A stretch of 64,000 nt of DNA from Chloracidobacterium sp. (GTDB lineage: Bacteria > Acidobacteriota > Blastocatellia > Pyrinomonadales > Pyrinomonadaceae), in contig JADJTD010000001.1 of the NCBI GenBank assembly GCA_016711345.1, forward strand, positions 372,001 to 436,000, given 5' to 3'. Below are positions 34,676-43,811 of the stretch, piece after piece. Every line of letters begins with the position of its first letter. Position 1 is the first letter of the stretch. A model generated the notes under the pieces. The model saw only the letters and a program-made list of their open reading frames with translations. It was not told where the DNA came from and made no database searches. The translations under genes were made by a program, and so were the position numbers.

Positions 34676-35041
34676 ATGCGTCGGCCTGAGCGTTTTGCGG
34701 AAGCGTTAAAAGAAGAGATCGCGGAGGTTGTCGGATTCGAATTGGACGATCCGAGGCTTGAGATGGTCACAGTGACCGACGTTGTGGTTGCTCCCGACCT
34801 GAGAGACGCGAAAGTATATGTTCTCATTCGCGGCAGCGAAGACGAGATCAACAGTGCTTTAAAAGCGCTGCATAATGCTGAGACATTTGTTCGTCAGCAG
34901 GTGACATTAAATTTAGACCTTCGGCATGCTCCTCATGTGCATTTTGTACGCGACACCGCCGAAGAAAACGCCTCGCGTATAAGCGAGATCCTCGATGATC
35001 TCACCGCGAAGGGTGAAATAAAAGAAAAGGATGAGGGATGA
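34676..35041 (+). CDS. rbfA: Ribosome-binding factor A
   Basis: The protein of 121 residues from ATG 34676 has the single KH-like fold of RbfA (MRRPERFAEALKEEIAEVVGFELDDPRLEMVTVTDVVV; VRQQVTLNLDLRHAPHVHFV). It matures the 16S rRNA 5' end. The last codons (KDEG-stop) are supplied by the left arm of an inverted repeat, so its C-terminus may have been rewritten by that element. A TTG at 34670 is in frame but unnecessary. Confidence 0.93.
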   Translation: MRRPERFAEALKEEIAEVVGFELDDPRLEMVTVTDVVVAPDLRDAKVYVLIRGSEDEINSALKALHNAETFVRQQVTLNLDLRHAPHVHFVRDTAEENASRISEILDDLTAKGEIKEKDEG

Positions 35042-35112
35042 AGGATGAAGGATGAAAGATGAACAAGATCTCGGTCATGTTTCATCCCTCATCCTTCATC
35101 CCTCATCCCTTC
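35027..35112. repeat. GGATGAA heptamer inverted repeat between rbfA and nrnA
   Basis: The left arm carries about five GGATGAR words (35030-35060) and the right arm the matching TTCATCC/CTCATCC words (35081-35110), with a 20-base loop. The rbfA stop codon TGA lies inside the left arm. Same design as the elements at 34603 and 58548 but with another heptamer. Confidence 0.8.
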
Positions 35113-35119
35113 TGAACAT

Positions 35120-36076
35120 GTGTTAAGTCAAGTAGTAGAGTTAATTGAAAATAAGAATAATTTCGCGATAACCACCCATATAAAGCCCGATGGCGATGGT
35201 GTTGGTTCTTCGCTAGGTCTTTGCTGGTTGTTGCGATCATTGGGCAAGAATGCTGAGGTCGTCGTTCACGGCGATGTGCCGCAGGCATACAGAAGCTTGC
35301 CCGGCGCCGAAGAAATTCGCCACGTCACTTCGATCAACGGCCAATACGATGCGGTCTTTGTCATCGAATGTTCCGACATTGACCGTCCAGGCATCGCCGG
35401 CCTCGAAAACGCATTTACCGTTAACATAGACCATCACGCCACAAGCGAGCATTTCGGCTCGATCAATTGGATCGACTCGACCGCATCCGCTGTCGGCGAA
35501 ATGATCTACAACCTCTGCAAAGCGATCGGCGGCAAGATCACTCAGGACATTGCTGAATGCGTCTATATGGCGCTGGTCACCGACACAGGTTCCTTCCATT
35601 TTTCAAATACATCAGATCGCACCTTAAAGGTTGCGTCGGAACTTATCAAAGCCGGTGCAAAACCCTCGAAGATCGGTGAGGCCGTCTACAACAATTACCC
35701 TTGGTCGCGGATCGAGCTGATGCGGCAGGTTCTCGAAACGGTAAAGCGTGACGATTCCGGCCGTATCGCTTCGATGCGTCAGACGATAGCAATGCACGAC
35801 GCAGCCGGAGCGGTCGATGGCGACAATAACGGATTTGTAAATATTCCACTGGCCGCTAAAGATGTTGTTGCCGTGGTTTACATGCGTGAGGTCGGCCCTA
35901 ACCAATACAAGGCAAGCCTGCGTTCGAAAGGTGACATCAATGTTGCCAAAGTAGCCGAACAATTCGGCGGCGGCGGACATAAGAATGCCTCTGGACTAAG
36001 CATCGAGGGCGATTGGGACGAAAAGGAAAGGGAGATCGTCGCAGCTCTAAAGGTTGCTGCCGACAAACAAAATTAG
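35120..36076 (+). CDS. nrnA: DHH-family nanoRNase / pAp phosphatase NrnA
   Basis: The 318-residue protein has the DHH motifs THIKPDGDGVGSS, NIDHHATSEHFG and VTDTG, followed by the DHHA1 domain with GGGGHKNASG. It degrades 2-5-mer RNAs and dephosphorylates pAp. This gene commonly follows rbfA. Members of the DHH-DHHA1 group also hydrolyse pApA, so a link with c-di-AMP turnover is possible. The start is GTG 35120; an ATG two bases upstream is out of frame. Confidence 0.92.
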   Translation: MLSQVVELIENKNNFAITTHIKPDGDGVGSSLGLCWLLRSLGKNAEVVVHGDVPQAYRSLPGAEEIRHVTSINGQYDAVFVIECSDIDRPGIAGLENAFTVNIDHHATSEHFGSINWIDSTASAVGEMIYNLCKAIGGKITQDIAECVYMALVTDTGSFHFSNTSDRTLKVASELIKAGAKPSKIGEAVYNNYPWSRIELMRQVLETVKRDDSGRIASMRQTIAMHDAAGAVDGDNNGFVNIPLAAKDVVAVVYMREVGPNQYKASLRSKGDINVAKVAEQFGGGGHKNASGLSIEGDWDEKEREIVAALKVAADKQN

Positions 36077-36147
36077 TTCTTGGTGCAGACGCCCGCGCGT
36101 TAGCAGTGTCTTCTACATTTTATTTAATCCTGTCATAATTCTTTCAA

Positions 36148-36729
36148 ATGCCTGAAAAACGCTACAAATGGCGGCGTGACGATTACCGCGAAAACACCAA
36201 GGGTTTGCTAATGCTCAACACCGGCGACGGCAAGGGCAAGACGACTGCGGCGATCGGCGTTATGGTCCGCGCGGCCGGACGCGAACTAAAATGCGCGATG
36301 ATCCAGTTCATGAAAGCCAAAACCGACCGCTACGGTGAACACGAATCGCTGGAAAAGCTAGGCATCGAAGTTCACACGATGGGCGATGGCTTTACGTGGG
36401 ACACCAACGACAAAACTCAGGACATCAAAACATCCGAGGAAACCTGGGCACTTTGCGTCGAAAAAATGCGCAGCGGCAAATACGAACTGCTCGTTTTTGA
36501 TGAGTTGCTGTATGTTTTGAGCTATGGATTTCTCGATATCGATGCTGTCATTGCCGAGATACGCTCGGTTCGGGAGAAGCAGCCGCATCTGCATCTGATC
36601 CTAACCGGCCGAAACGTTGATAATGTTCTGGCGAAAATGATCGACGAAGCCGATCTCGTCACCGAAATGACCGAGATCAAGCACCCCTTCCACGCTGGTA
36701 TTTTTGCTCAACAAGGGATTGAGTTCTAG
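36148..36729 (+). CDS. cobO: Cob(I)yrinic acid a,c-diamide adenosyltransferase
   Basis: The 193-residue protein is a CobO/BtuR-type ATPase fold with P-loop GDGKGKTTAA (about 27-36), FMKAKTDRYGE, the Walker-B-like LLVFDELLY and LILTGR. It adenosylates corrinoids in cobalamin synthesis or salvage. No other cob gene is in the window. The 28-base repeat follows directly after its stop. Confidence 0.92.
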   Translation: MPEKRYKWRRDDYRENTKGLLMLNTGDGKGKTTAAIGVMVRAAGRELKCAMIQFMKAKTDRYGEHESLEKLGIEVHTMGDGFTWDTNDKTQDIKTSEETWALCVEKMRSGKYELLVFDELLYVLSYGFLDIDAVIAEIRSVREKQPHLHLILTGRNVDNVLAKMIDEADLVTEMTEIKHPFHAGIFAQQGIEF

Positions 36730-36757
36730 TCAGAACCGGGAGCGATAGCGACTGGGT
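36730..36757 (+). repeat. 28-bp repeat, copy between cobO and pgpA
   Basis: This stretch ending AGCGATAGCGACTGGGT is identical over 28 bases to 40551-40578, which lies inside serA. Here it fills nearly the whole gap between two genes. Confidence 0.9.
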
Positions 36758-36760
36758 TTT

Positions 36761-37333
36761 ATGAAACAGACCGTTGAAAAGCGAAATCCAAACGGAGTTA
36801 TTGATTACATCGCTCTTGCGTTGACGACATTCGGCGTAGGTCTTATTCCGGGTGCGCCGGGAACATACGGTTCAATTGTTGCGGTCGCTATATATCTCAT
36901 TATCGGCTGGGTGGAAGCGCCTGCAGCCGCCAGTGGTGCCGGTGCGGGATTGAGCCTCTCACTTGTTTTCTTTCTTATTTCCACTTTTCATTTGGTCATC
37001 AATGGAGTGGCCTTAGTCGCATTTAGTCTCGCCGGTATCTGGGCCTCAGGCCGCTCAATCCCGCTTCTTGGCAATGACGATCCTTCCGAAGCGGTCGTTG
37101 ACGAAGTAATGGGGCAGTTGATCACATTTTGTTTTATTCCATTTGGACTTGGCTGGCCGTTCATCCTCGCAGGCTTTCTGCTTTTTCGGCTGTTCGACAT
37201 TTGGAAACCGTATCCGATCAACAATCTGCAGAACCTTTCTGGCGGCCTCGGTGTTTGCGCGGATGACATTGTTGCGGGTGTTTACGCCGGTATTTGTCTG
37301 GCAATCGGATACGCGATTTATTTGGCGGTATGA
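36761..37333 (+). CDS. pgpA: Phosphatidylglycerophosphatase A
   Basis: The 190-residue membrane protein has the PgpA signatures GVGLIPGAPGTYGS, DDPSEAVVDEVMGQ, FRLFDIWKPYP and GVCADDIVAG, with about four membrane helices. It removes phosphate from phosphatidylglycerophosphate to give phosphatidylglycerol. A Gly/Ala-rich loop (about 48-60) is longer than usual. The stop overlaps the ATG of the next gene (ATGA). Confidence 0.92.
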   Translation: MKQTVEKRNPNGVIDYIALALTTFGVGLIPGAPGTYGSIVAVAIYLIIGWVEAPAAASGAGAGLSLSLVFFLISTFHLVINGVALVAFSLAGIWASGRSIPLLGNDDPSEAVVDEVMGQLITFCFIPFGLGWPFILAGFLLFRLFDIWKPYPINNLQNLSGGLGVCADDIVAGVYAGICLAIGYAIYLAV

Positions 37334-38052
37334 TCTATCACGTCTTACCTGGCGATGCTCAGGTGGAAGAATTTAAGAAAGCTGATATTGAAGGCGAAGT
37401 GATCGTCTGTCGCGAATGTTTGATCGTTGGCGACATCAATGCAGAAACGCTGCCCGAATTTTGGGAACAGCGTGCCCATTTCATTTTGTCGGAATACGGC
37501 GAAGACGAGATCGAGTATCACGAAAAAGTCGCTGACGAACTTGCCAAACTCCTCGACCTCGACGAAGGCGACGAAGTAAATCTATGGTTCGAATACGAGC
37601 TGTTTTGCAGCGTGAATATGTGGTTCTGTCTCTGGCTGTTGAGCGAGACGGGAGCAAGTGTGTATCGCGTCGAACCTATCGTGCGTTCGGAAGCAGACCG
37701 CTGGCTTGGTTTTGGAAAGCTCGCTTCTGACGACCTCAAAACGTGCTTTAATTCCCGTATTAAACTCCCTGCCGAAGACGTTGCTCTTGGTGCCGCGTTG
37801 TGGAACGCCTACCGCAAAAACGACAATGCAAAGCTCGCAGAACTTTCGACTTCAGTTTCTGCATGTTTTCCCTATCTTAGAGAGATATGCGAAGCTGCGA
37901 TCGAAAAAGATACGCGTCCGGGCGAGATAATTGCAGAGATACAATTTGAGGGAAAGACAGAATTTGACGATTTGTTTGCTGAGTTCACGCGTCGGGCCGG
38001 GGTTTACGGCTTTGGCGATCTGCAGGTAAAACGACTGATCGAGCAGAACTAG
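37330..38052 (+). CDS. DUF1835-like protein
   Basis: From ATG 37330, overlapping the pgpA stop, this 240-residue protein begins MIYHVLPGDAQVEEF, with a DUF1835-like N-terminus (VIVCRECLIVGDINAETLPEFW) and acidic helical middle. No catalytic residues can be assigned. Translational coupling to pgpA is likely because of the overlap. Function not known. Confidence 0.75.
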   Translation: MIYHVLPGDAQVEEFKKADIEGEVIVCRECLIVGDINAETLPEFWEQRAHFILSEYGEDEIEYHEKVADELAKLLDLDEGDEVNLWFEYELFCSVNMWFCLWLLSETGASVYRVEPIVRSEADRWLGFGKLASDDLKTCFNSRIKLPAEDVALGAALWNAYRKNDNAKLAELSTSVSACFPYLREICEAAIEKDTRPGEIIAEIQFEGKTEFDDLFAEFTRRAGVYGFGDLQVKRLIEQN

Positions 38053-39105
38053 CTAATCATTGACCCGAGTTCCGTGAATATCTGTGTCATCCTTTATCAA
38101 TTCCACTTCCTTCTTAAAGATCCAACCTTTGTACCAAAAATAGCTCACCAATCCGATCGCGACAACCGCCATCAGGCCTAACGTTAGAAAATAACCGTAG
38201 CGAGTTTTTAGCTCCGGCATAAACTCAAAATTCATTCCGTAAACACCCGCAATAAAAGAAAGCGGCAGCCAGATCGCCGAAAAGATCGTCAGGAATTTCA
38301 CGATCTCATTTGTCCTGTTTGCCGTCACGTTGAAGTGAATATCAAACAAGCTGTTCACAAGGTCGCGATAACTTTCCGAAAGGTCACTGATCCGCAAAAG
38401 ATGGTCATAGAGATCACGAAAAAACGGCAAGACCTGCTCCGGTATCTGCGGAAATTCCCCGTGCGACATCCGCTGTAATACGTCCATCTGTCGAGCCGAA
38501 ATCCTCTTCAGCCGCACAACGCTCCGTCGCAGGTCCATTATTTCTTCGAGGATCTTGTTGTCGGCCTTCTTCATCAAAAAGACGCGATCCTCGAAATTAT
38601 TTACTGCATCTTCAAAGTCATCGATCACCGGCATATACAGATCAACGACGTTATCGAGAATCTGATGCAGCAGATAAGCCGGGCCGCGTTGGCAGGCAAA
38701 GGTATTTATACGAATTTGCTGCTTGAGAGCTTTAATACTCCTGAACCGCTCAAGATGAAATGTAACAAGAAAGTTGTCACCCAAATATCCATCAAGCTCC
38801 TTTGTCGTAAAGTTCGCAGGACTGGTAACGCCGGGCTTCACAGCGTGGACGATAAAGTAAAGATATTCGGCAAATGCTTCGACCTTCGGCTGATTGCGGG
38901 TTTCGACGCAATCTTCAACGGTCAGTCGGTGAAATTTGAAGTCATTGAGCAGCAGATCGGAGGCAAGCTCGATCTCCGGCACGGTTTCGCCAAGAAAGTC
39001 CACCCAGACGACATTGGTCTTGTCGGCAAGCAAGGCAGGCAGATCTTCACGCGTAAAGCCTTCCTCGACCTTGTCCGAACCTTGCCTGTAAACAAAAATT
39101 TCCAT
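38053..39105 (-). CDS. corA: CorA-type magnesium/cobalt transporter
   Basis: The 350-residue protein has the large cytosolic alpha/beta funnel, a long stalk helix and two C-terminal membrane helices (about 288-307 and 320-340). The pore signature GMN is followed by the loop FEFMPEL. It should admit Mg2+ (also Co2+/Ni2+). It is convergent with the DUF1835-like gene and divergent from serA. Confidence 0.94.
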   Translation of the reverse strand: MEIFVYRQGSDKVEEGFTREDLPALLADKTNVVWVDFLGETVPEIELASDLLLNDFKFHRLTVEDCVETRNQPKVEAFAEYLYFIVHAVKPGVTSPANFTTKELDGYLGDNFLVTFHLERFRSIKALKQQIRINTFACQRGPAYLLHQILDNVVDLYMPVIDDFEDAVNNFEDRVFLMKKADNKILEEIMDLRRSVVRLKRISARQMDVLQRMSHGEFPQIPEQVLPFFRDLYDHLLRISDLSESYRDLVNSLFDIHFNVTANRTNEIVKFLTIFSAIWLPLSFIAGVYGMNFEFMPELKTRYGYFLTLGLMAVVAIGLVSYFWYKGWIFKKEVELIKDDTDIHGTRVND

Positions 39106-39176
39106 AATTGTCCGCTCAATCCCGAAATGCTAAGATTTCATCACAAGTTTTACCATTGACCGCTTACAACTAACAA

Positions 39177-40814
39177 ATGGCTATTCCAATTCTACAGGTT
39201 TTCGTCGCCGATGACGTTAACGAAGACAAACTGGCGCCGCTTCGCGAAGCCGGAATTACTGTTATAAAAGAAACAAAGCTCGACGAAGCCGCGCTTGCCG
39301 AGCGAATGAAACGAGTTGACGGTGTCATCGTCCGTAGTTCGACTTATATAACAGCCGAGTTGATGGACAAGGCCGAGTGCCTGCGTGTCATCGGCCGTGC
39401 GGGCGTCGGCGTGGACAACATCGATGTCAAAGCCGCAACCCAACGCGGCATCGTCGTCATGAACGCTCCCGACGGCAACACCATCACCACCGCCGAACAC
39501 ACCATCGCGCTGCTCGTCTCTATGGCGCGAAACGTGCCGCAAGCGCATGCAAAATTACAATCAGGCGTGTGGGACAAAAAGAGTTTCGTCGGCGTCGAGC
39601 TTCATGGCAAAACGCTCGGCGTGATCGGCCTCGGACGCATCGGCAAACACGTCGCGTCGATCGCTCGCGGCTTTGGGATGCAGAACGTCGCCTTCGATCC
39701 TTTCACGTCCGCCGAACATGCCAAGGAACTCGGCATCGAAACCGGCACGCTCGACGAAGTTCTAAAACGAGCCGACTTCCTCACCATTCACACTCCGGTT
39801 ACCGACGAAACGAGAGGCATTATCGGAAAAGATGCATTCGCCAAAATGAAGAAAGGCGTCCGCGTCGTCAACTGCGCTCGCGGAGGCCTCGTCGATGAAA
39901 ACGCGCTGCTCGAAGCCATTGAAAACGGCACAGTTGCCGCAGCCGCTCTCGACGTATTTGCGACCGAACCGCTTCCCGCAGATTCGCCGCTGCTTGGTAA
40001 TCCAAAGATCATCACGACGCCGCACCTCGGAGCCTCGACGACCGAAGCGCAGGAAGGCGTCGCTCTAACGGTCGCCGAACAGATGCGTGATTATTTGTTG
40101 GATGGCACGTTAAGAGGAGCGGTCAACGCTCCGTCGATGGCAGCCGCCGAGGTCGAAGCCCTTCAGCCTTTCATCGATCTCGCCGAACGCCTCGGCCGCT
40201 TTCAGGCGCAGATACTCGACGAAGGCGCGATCTCAAATGTCCGACTCGAATACACTGGCGAACTTGCCGAACGCGACGCCGCACCTGTGACCCGAGCGTT
40301 TCTCGCCGGCCTCTTGCGCGACGTGTCGGCCCGCGTCAATGTCGTCAACGCCCTGCTCATCGCCGAAGAACGCGGCATCGCCGTCACGACCTCGTACACC
40401 TCGTCACCACGCGGAGCCAACGCCGACATTCGGACCGCAGTCACTTCATCCGAAGGCGAACAAACCCTCGCCGGCCAAGTCTTCGCCAACGGCGAAGGCC
40501 GCATCACACGCATCGGCAATTTCGCGATCGAGGTCGCCGTCACTGGCATGTCAGAACCGGGAGCGATAGCGACTGGGTCAACCTCACAAAGCCTATTGGT
40601 CACAAAAAACCGCGACGTCCCCGGAGTCATCGGCCAACTGGGAACGACGCTCGGCTCCGCAGGCGTAAACATCAGCCGCTTCTATCTAGGCCGCCAAGAA
40701 AAAGGCGGCGAAGCCCTAGCCGTCGTCGAGATCGATTCCCCGCTGTCCGAAGACGTGCTCGATCAACTGCGAAAGATCGACGCAGTAATTTTAGTAAAAC
40801 AAGTAAGACTCTAA
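39177..40814 (+). CDS. serA: D-3-phosphoglycerate dehydrogenase, long form with ACT domain
   Basis: The 545-residue enzyme shows the NAD motif GVIGLGRIGKHVA (about 144-156), catalytic Arg in NCARGGLVDE (about 228-237), Glu and His in TPHLGAST (about 280), then the intervening ASB domain and a C-terminal ACT domain (about 470-545, TKNRDVPGVIGQLG). It starts serine synthesis from 3-phosphoglycerate. Codons for SEPGAIATG (about 460-468) come from the 28-base repeat at 40551-40578, inserted just before the ACT domain. Confidence 0.95.
   Translation: MAIPILQVFVADDVNEDKLAPLREAGITVIKETKLDEAALAERMKRVDGVIVRSSTYITAELMDKAECLRVIGRAGVGVDNIDVKAATQRGIVVMNAPDGNTITTAEHTIALLVSMARNVPQAHAKLQSGVWDKKSFVGVELHGKTLGVIGLGRIGKHVASIARGFGMQNVAFDPFTSAEHAKELGIETGTLDEVLKRADFLTIHTPVTDETRGIIGKDAFAKMKKGVRVVNCARGGLVDENALLEAIENGTVAAAALDVFATEPLPADSPLLGNPKIITTPHLGASTTEAQEGVALTVAEQMRDYLLDGTLRGAVNAPSMAAAEVEALQPFIDLAERLGRFQAQILDEGAISNVRLEYTGELAERDAAPVTRAFLAGLLRDVSARVNVVNALLIAEERGIAVTTSYTSSPRGANADIRTAVTSSEGEQTLAGQVFANGEGRITRIGNFAIEVAVTGMSEPGAIATGSTSQSLLVTKNRDVPGVIGQLGTTLGSAGVNISRFYLGRQEKGGEALAVVEIDSPLSEDVLDQLRKIDAVILVKQVRL
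40551..40578 (+). repeat. 28-bp repeat, copy inside serA
   Basis: Identical to 36730-36757 over 28 bases. It contributes SEPGAIATG to SerA between the ASB and ACT domains without breaking the frame (about nine codons plus one base). Confidence 0.9.
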
Positions 40815-40862
40815 TTTCAGTTCTCAGTGCTCTCTGTGACTCTGTAGTGAATATCTCTTCTT

Positions 40863-43478
40863 ATGGAAGACCCAACAAAACTAGACAGTTCCGGTAACGA
40901 GAACAAGACGGAGATCAAATCCAATACAACGGCCGATACCAAGACGGGCGAATTTGTCGCGGGCACTGTGCTTGCGAGTCGCTACCGCATCATTGGGCTC
41001 GTCGGTAAAGGCGGCATGGGCGAGGTCTATAAGGCTGAGGACATCAAGCTCTCACAGATGGTCGCTCTCAAGTTCCTGCCCGACAGCTACCAAAACGACA
41101 CCGCTGCGCTCGAACGTTTTCACGGTGAGGTCCGCAACGCACGCCAAGTCTCGCACGTAAACGTCTGCCGCGTTTTCGACATCGGTGAGATCGACGGACG
41201 GCATTTCCTGTCGATGGAGTTTGTCGACGGCGATGATCTTTCTGCTTTATTGACGCGTGTCGGGCGGTTTACGTCGGAGCGTGCGGTCGAGATCGCTCGG
41301 CAGCTTTGCGTCGGGATGGAAGCGATCCACAAGGCCGGAATTCTCCACCGCGACTTCAAGCCCGGCAACATCATCATCGACAGCAAAGGCGTCGCTCGAA
41401 TCACAGATTTTGGTATCGCCGGCGTCGAAGCCGAGATGAAAGGCGACAACATCCGAGCCGGCACGCCCGCCTATATGTCGCCCGAACAGGTCACCGGCAA
41501 AGGCGTGACCGTCCGCAGCGACATCTACGCGCTCGGGCTGGTCATTTACGAGATCTTCACCGGCAAGCAGGCGTTCATCGCGGACAACGTGATGGAACTG
41601 ATCAAAATGCAGCAGACGGCGACGCCGACTAACGCGTCCGAGATCGTCAATGGCATCGACCCGCTCGTCGAAAGCGTCATCGCCCAATGCCTCGAAAAAG
41701 ATCCAAAGAACCGTCCGCAAAGCGCTCTCCAAGTCGCAATGGCCCTGCCCGGAGGCAACCCGATGCAGATCGCCCTCGACGCCGGGCAAACGCCTTCGCC
41801 CGAGATGATCGCCGCGACGCCCGTAAGAGGAGCGCTAAAACCATTGGTTGCATTGCTTTGTCTGCTGGGCGTGATCGCGTCGTTGATCTCGATGGTTGTT
41901 ATCAACGGCAGGTATAAGACCTTTAATCTGACTCCGCTCCAGAAATCGCCCGAAGCGTTGGCTGACCGGGCTGAGACTATGGTTAAGACTTTCGGCTATG
42001 GGGACAAGCCCGCCGACAAGCGGCACAATTACCAAAGCAAATGGGATTTTCTGAATTACGCTAAAGAGAACAAGTGGACGGATACGGCAGACCGTTTGCG
42101 GACGGGGCAACCTTACGAGATCTATTTTCTCTATCGCCAATCGCCGCGGCTTCTTACGAATTATGTTAGAAACGAGCCGGGCATCGCTGAAAATAATCCG
42201 CCTTTCGATGTACCGGGAATGATCAACGTCTCGCTCGACACGACAGGACGTTTGATCGAATTTAGAGCAATTCCCCCGGAAAATACGGCAAATCTTGCCG
42301 AAAGTCCCAAGGCCGATTGGACGAAACTCTTTACCGAAGCGGGATTGGATATCAACAAATTTGAAACGGTTGCGCCGGAGTGGACACCGCCGGTTTTTTC
42401 CGACGACCGAATGGCGTGGAAAGGGACGCTCGCCGATTGGACGGACATCCCGATCCGCATCGAAGCCGCCGCATTTCAAGGCAAGCCGGTTTATTTTCGT
42501 ATCGTTCCGCCGTGGCAAAAGTCTTTAGCTGCGCAACCCGCACCGACATGGACCGTGATAGATCTAATTGGTCTGGTAGTCATTTTATTGGCTTTTGTGT
42601 CCAGCATTTTTCTGGTTTGGAGAAATGTTAGGTCAGGCCGGGCGGACCTTCGCGGAACGGGCAAGATCGCACTAGCCTTTTTCGTCTTCAATTTGATCTT
42701 TCAGCTTACTACTCCATCGCTTCATTTTGCCGATGTTGGCGCAGAAGTTTGGGTTGCGATCGACGCGATTCAGGCGAGCCTGTTTATCGGCATTCTCAGC
42801 GGCACTTTCTATTGTGCGGTCGAACCGTTCGTGCGGCGTTGGTGGTCGGAGATATTCATTTCGTGGAGCCGTCTGCTCGCCGGAGATTTTCGTGACCCGA
42901 TGGTCGGGCGCGATATTCTGGTCGGGGCATTATTAGGGCTGGTCGCCAATTTATTGTTTGACAAGCTTGGGTTATTGGTCACGGAATGGCAACTTGGCAT
43001 TCAGGTTGTCGATGCGAGTTACCATGGAATTAATAATGCCTTGACCGCGTTGGCCGGATTTCCCGGAGCTGCATTTGTATATTCTTCTCTCAATGCGTTG
43101 CTTATTCTGACGCTCTTGGTCGTTTTCTATTTCGTCTTTCGCAACAGAAAGGCGGCGATCGCGGTGCTATGTGTTTTTCTGGTGATGCTCAACGTAAATG
43201 ATCTTCCTTATCAGTTAGGGCTGTTGTTTGTTTTGATTTTGGTTAAAAATATCCTGCAATTGGTTTCATTAGTTCGTTTTGGACTCTTGGCAATGATCGC
43301 CTGTCTTATCTTTCCCGACATCGGCAGCGGTCACGCGATGACGTTCGATACGTCGAGCATCTTGTTTCCTAATGCCATCGTGCAACTTACGCTACTGATC
43401 GGTATCGCAACTTACGCCGCTTACATCTCCGTCGGCGGGGCAAAGATGTTCGGCGGAAAGTCGTTTATGGGAGATTAA
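40863..43478 (+). CDS. Ser/Thr protein kinase with polytopic membrane tail
   Basis: The 871-residue protein carries a Hanks-type kinase domain (about 40-295): glycine loop GLVGKGGMGEVY, Lys in VALKFL, HRDFKPGN and TDFGIAG, ending SPEQV. A membrane helix (about 320-346) leads to an extracytoplasmic region (about 350-560). The C-terminal 300 residues hold about seven membrane helices with AVEPFVRRWW and SWSRLLAGDFRDPMVGRDIL. This tail type occurs in acidobacterial kinases. The target is unknown. The leader and start (about 40822-40872) are duplicated in front of the remnant at 43629. Confidence 0.9.
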   Translation: MEDPTKLDSSGNENKTEIKSNTTADTKTGEFVAGTVLASRYRIIGLVGKGGMGEVYKAEDIKLSQMVALKFLPDSYQNDTAALERFHGEVRNARQVSHVNVCRVFDIGEIDGRHFLSMEFVDGDDLSALLTRVGRFTSERAVEIARQLCVGMEAIHKAGILHRDFKPGNIIIDSKGVARITDFGIAGVEAEMKGDNIRAGTPAYMSPEQVTGKGVTVRSDIYALGLVIYEIFTGKQAFIADNVMELIKMQQTATPTNASEIVNGIDPLVESVIAQCLEKDPKNRPQSALQVAMALPGGNPMQIALDAGQTPSPEMIAATPVRGALKPLVALLCLLGVIASLISMVVINGRYKTFNLTPLQKSPEALADRAETMVKTFGYGDKPADKRHNYQSKWDFLNYAKENKWTDTADRLRTGQPYEIYFLYRQSPRLLTNYVRNEPGIAENNPPFDVPGMINVSLDTTGRLIEFRAIPPENTANLAESPKADWTKLFTEAGLDINKFETVAPEWTPPVFSDDRMAWKGTLADWTDIPIRIEAAAFQGKPVYFRIVPPWQKSLAAQPAPTWTVIDLIGLVVILLAFVSSIFLVWRNVRSGRADLRGTGKIALAFFVFNLIFQLTTPSLHFADVGAEVWVAIDAIQASLFIGILSGTFYCAVEPFVRRWWSEIFISWSRLLAGDFRDPMVGRDILVGALLGLVANLLFDKLGLLVTEWQLGIQVVDASYHGINNALTALAGFPGAAFVYSSLNALLILTLLVVFYFVFRNRKAAIAVLCVFLVMLNVNDLPYQLGLLFVLILVKNILQLVSLVRFGLLAMIACLIFPDIGSGHAMTFDTSSILFPNAIVQLTLLIGIATYAAYISVGGAKMFGGKSFMGD

Positions 43479-43488
43479 AGAACAAGAT

Positions 43489-43622
43489 TTCACCACAAAG
43501 GCACAGAGAACACAAAGTTTTTAGAAATAGTTTAGATAGGTATATGTGAAAGTGTGATGAAATTTGTTTAGGCATTTTTGATTTTGCCTTTCTCAGTGAA
43601 CTCTGTGACTCTGTGGTGAATA
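43489..43622. repeat. CACAGAG-type inverted repeat after the kinase gene
   Basis: The left arm (43489-43517, CACCACAAAGGCACAGAG...) and right arm (43590-43618, ...CTCTGTGACTCTGTGGTG) are near complements around a loop of about 70 bases. The same family occurs at 7234 (in the ligase gene), 40826 and 59120. The right arm forms the leader of the kinase remnant. Confidence 0.7.
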
Positions 43623-43628
43623 TATCTT

Positions 43629-43763
43629 ATGGAAGACCGGAGCTTCTATTTCCCCAGCACCGTCCTAATGGCCGCCTTCGCCCTCGCCGCCTACGCCTAC
43701 TACATCACCCTCGCCGGCAAAACAATCTTCGACGACGGCAAGTTTTTCGATACCTCTAACTAA
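43629..43763 (+). pseudogene. Remnant of a second Ser/Thr kinase copy (start plus C-terminus)
   Basis: This 44-residue frame begins MEDRSFYFPSTVLMAAFALA. The leader and first codons (43590-43638, ending TATGGAAGACC) closely match those of the intact kinase at 40822-40872. The rest resembles only the kinase C-terminus (FPNAIV... and ATYAAYISVGG versus AAYAYYITLAG). It reads as a tandem copy with the whole middle deleted. It could still yield a one-helix peptide. Confidence 0.6.
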
Positions 43764-43811
43764 GTATGTTTAGCCTCGCCCGAGTCGTATGGTAATCTTT
43801 GTTGAGCTAAT

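Noticed and set aside
39377..39898. Arg-rich 173-codon frame within serA
   Set aside because: It is the +2 frame shadow of serA with biased GC codons.
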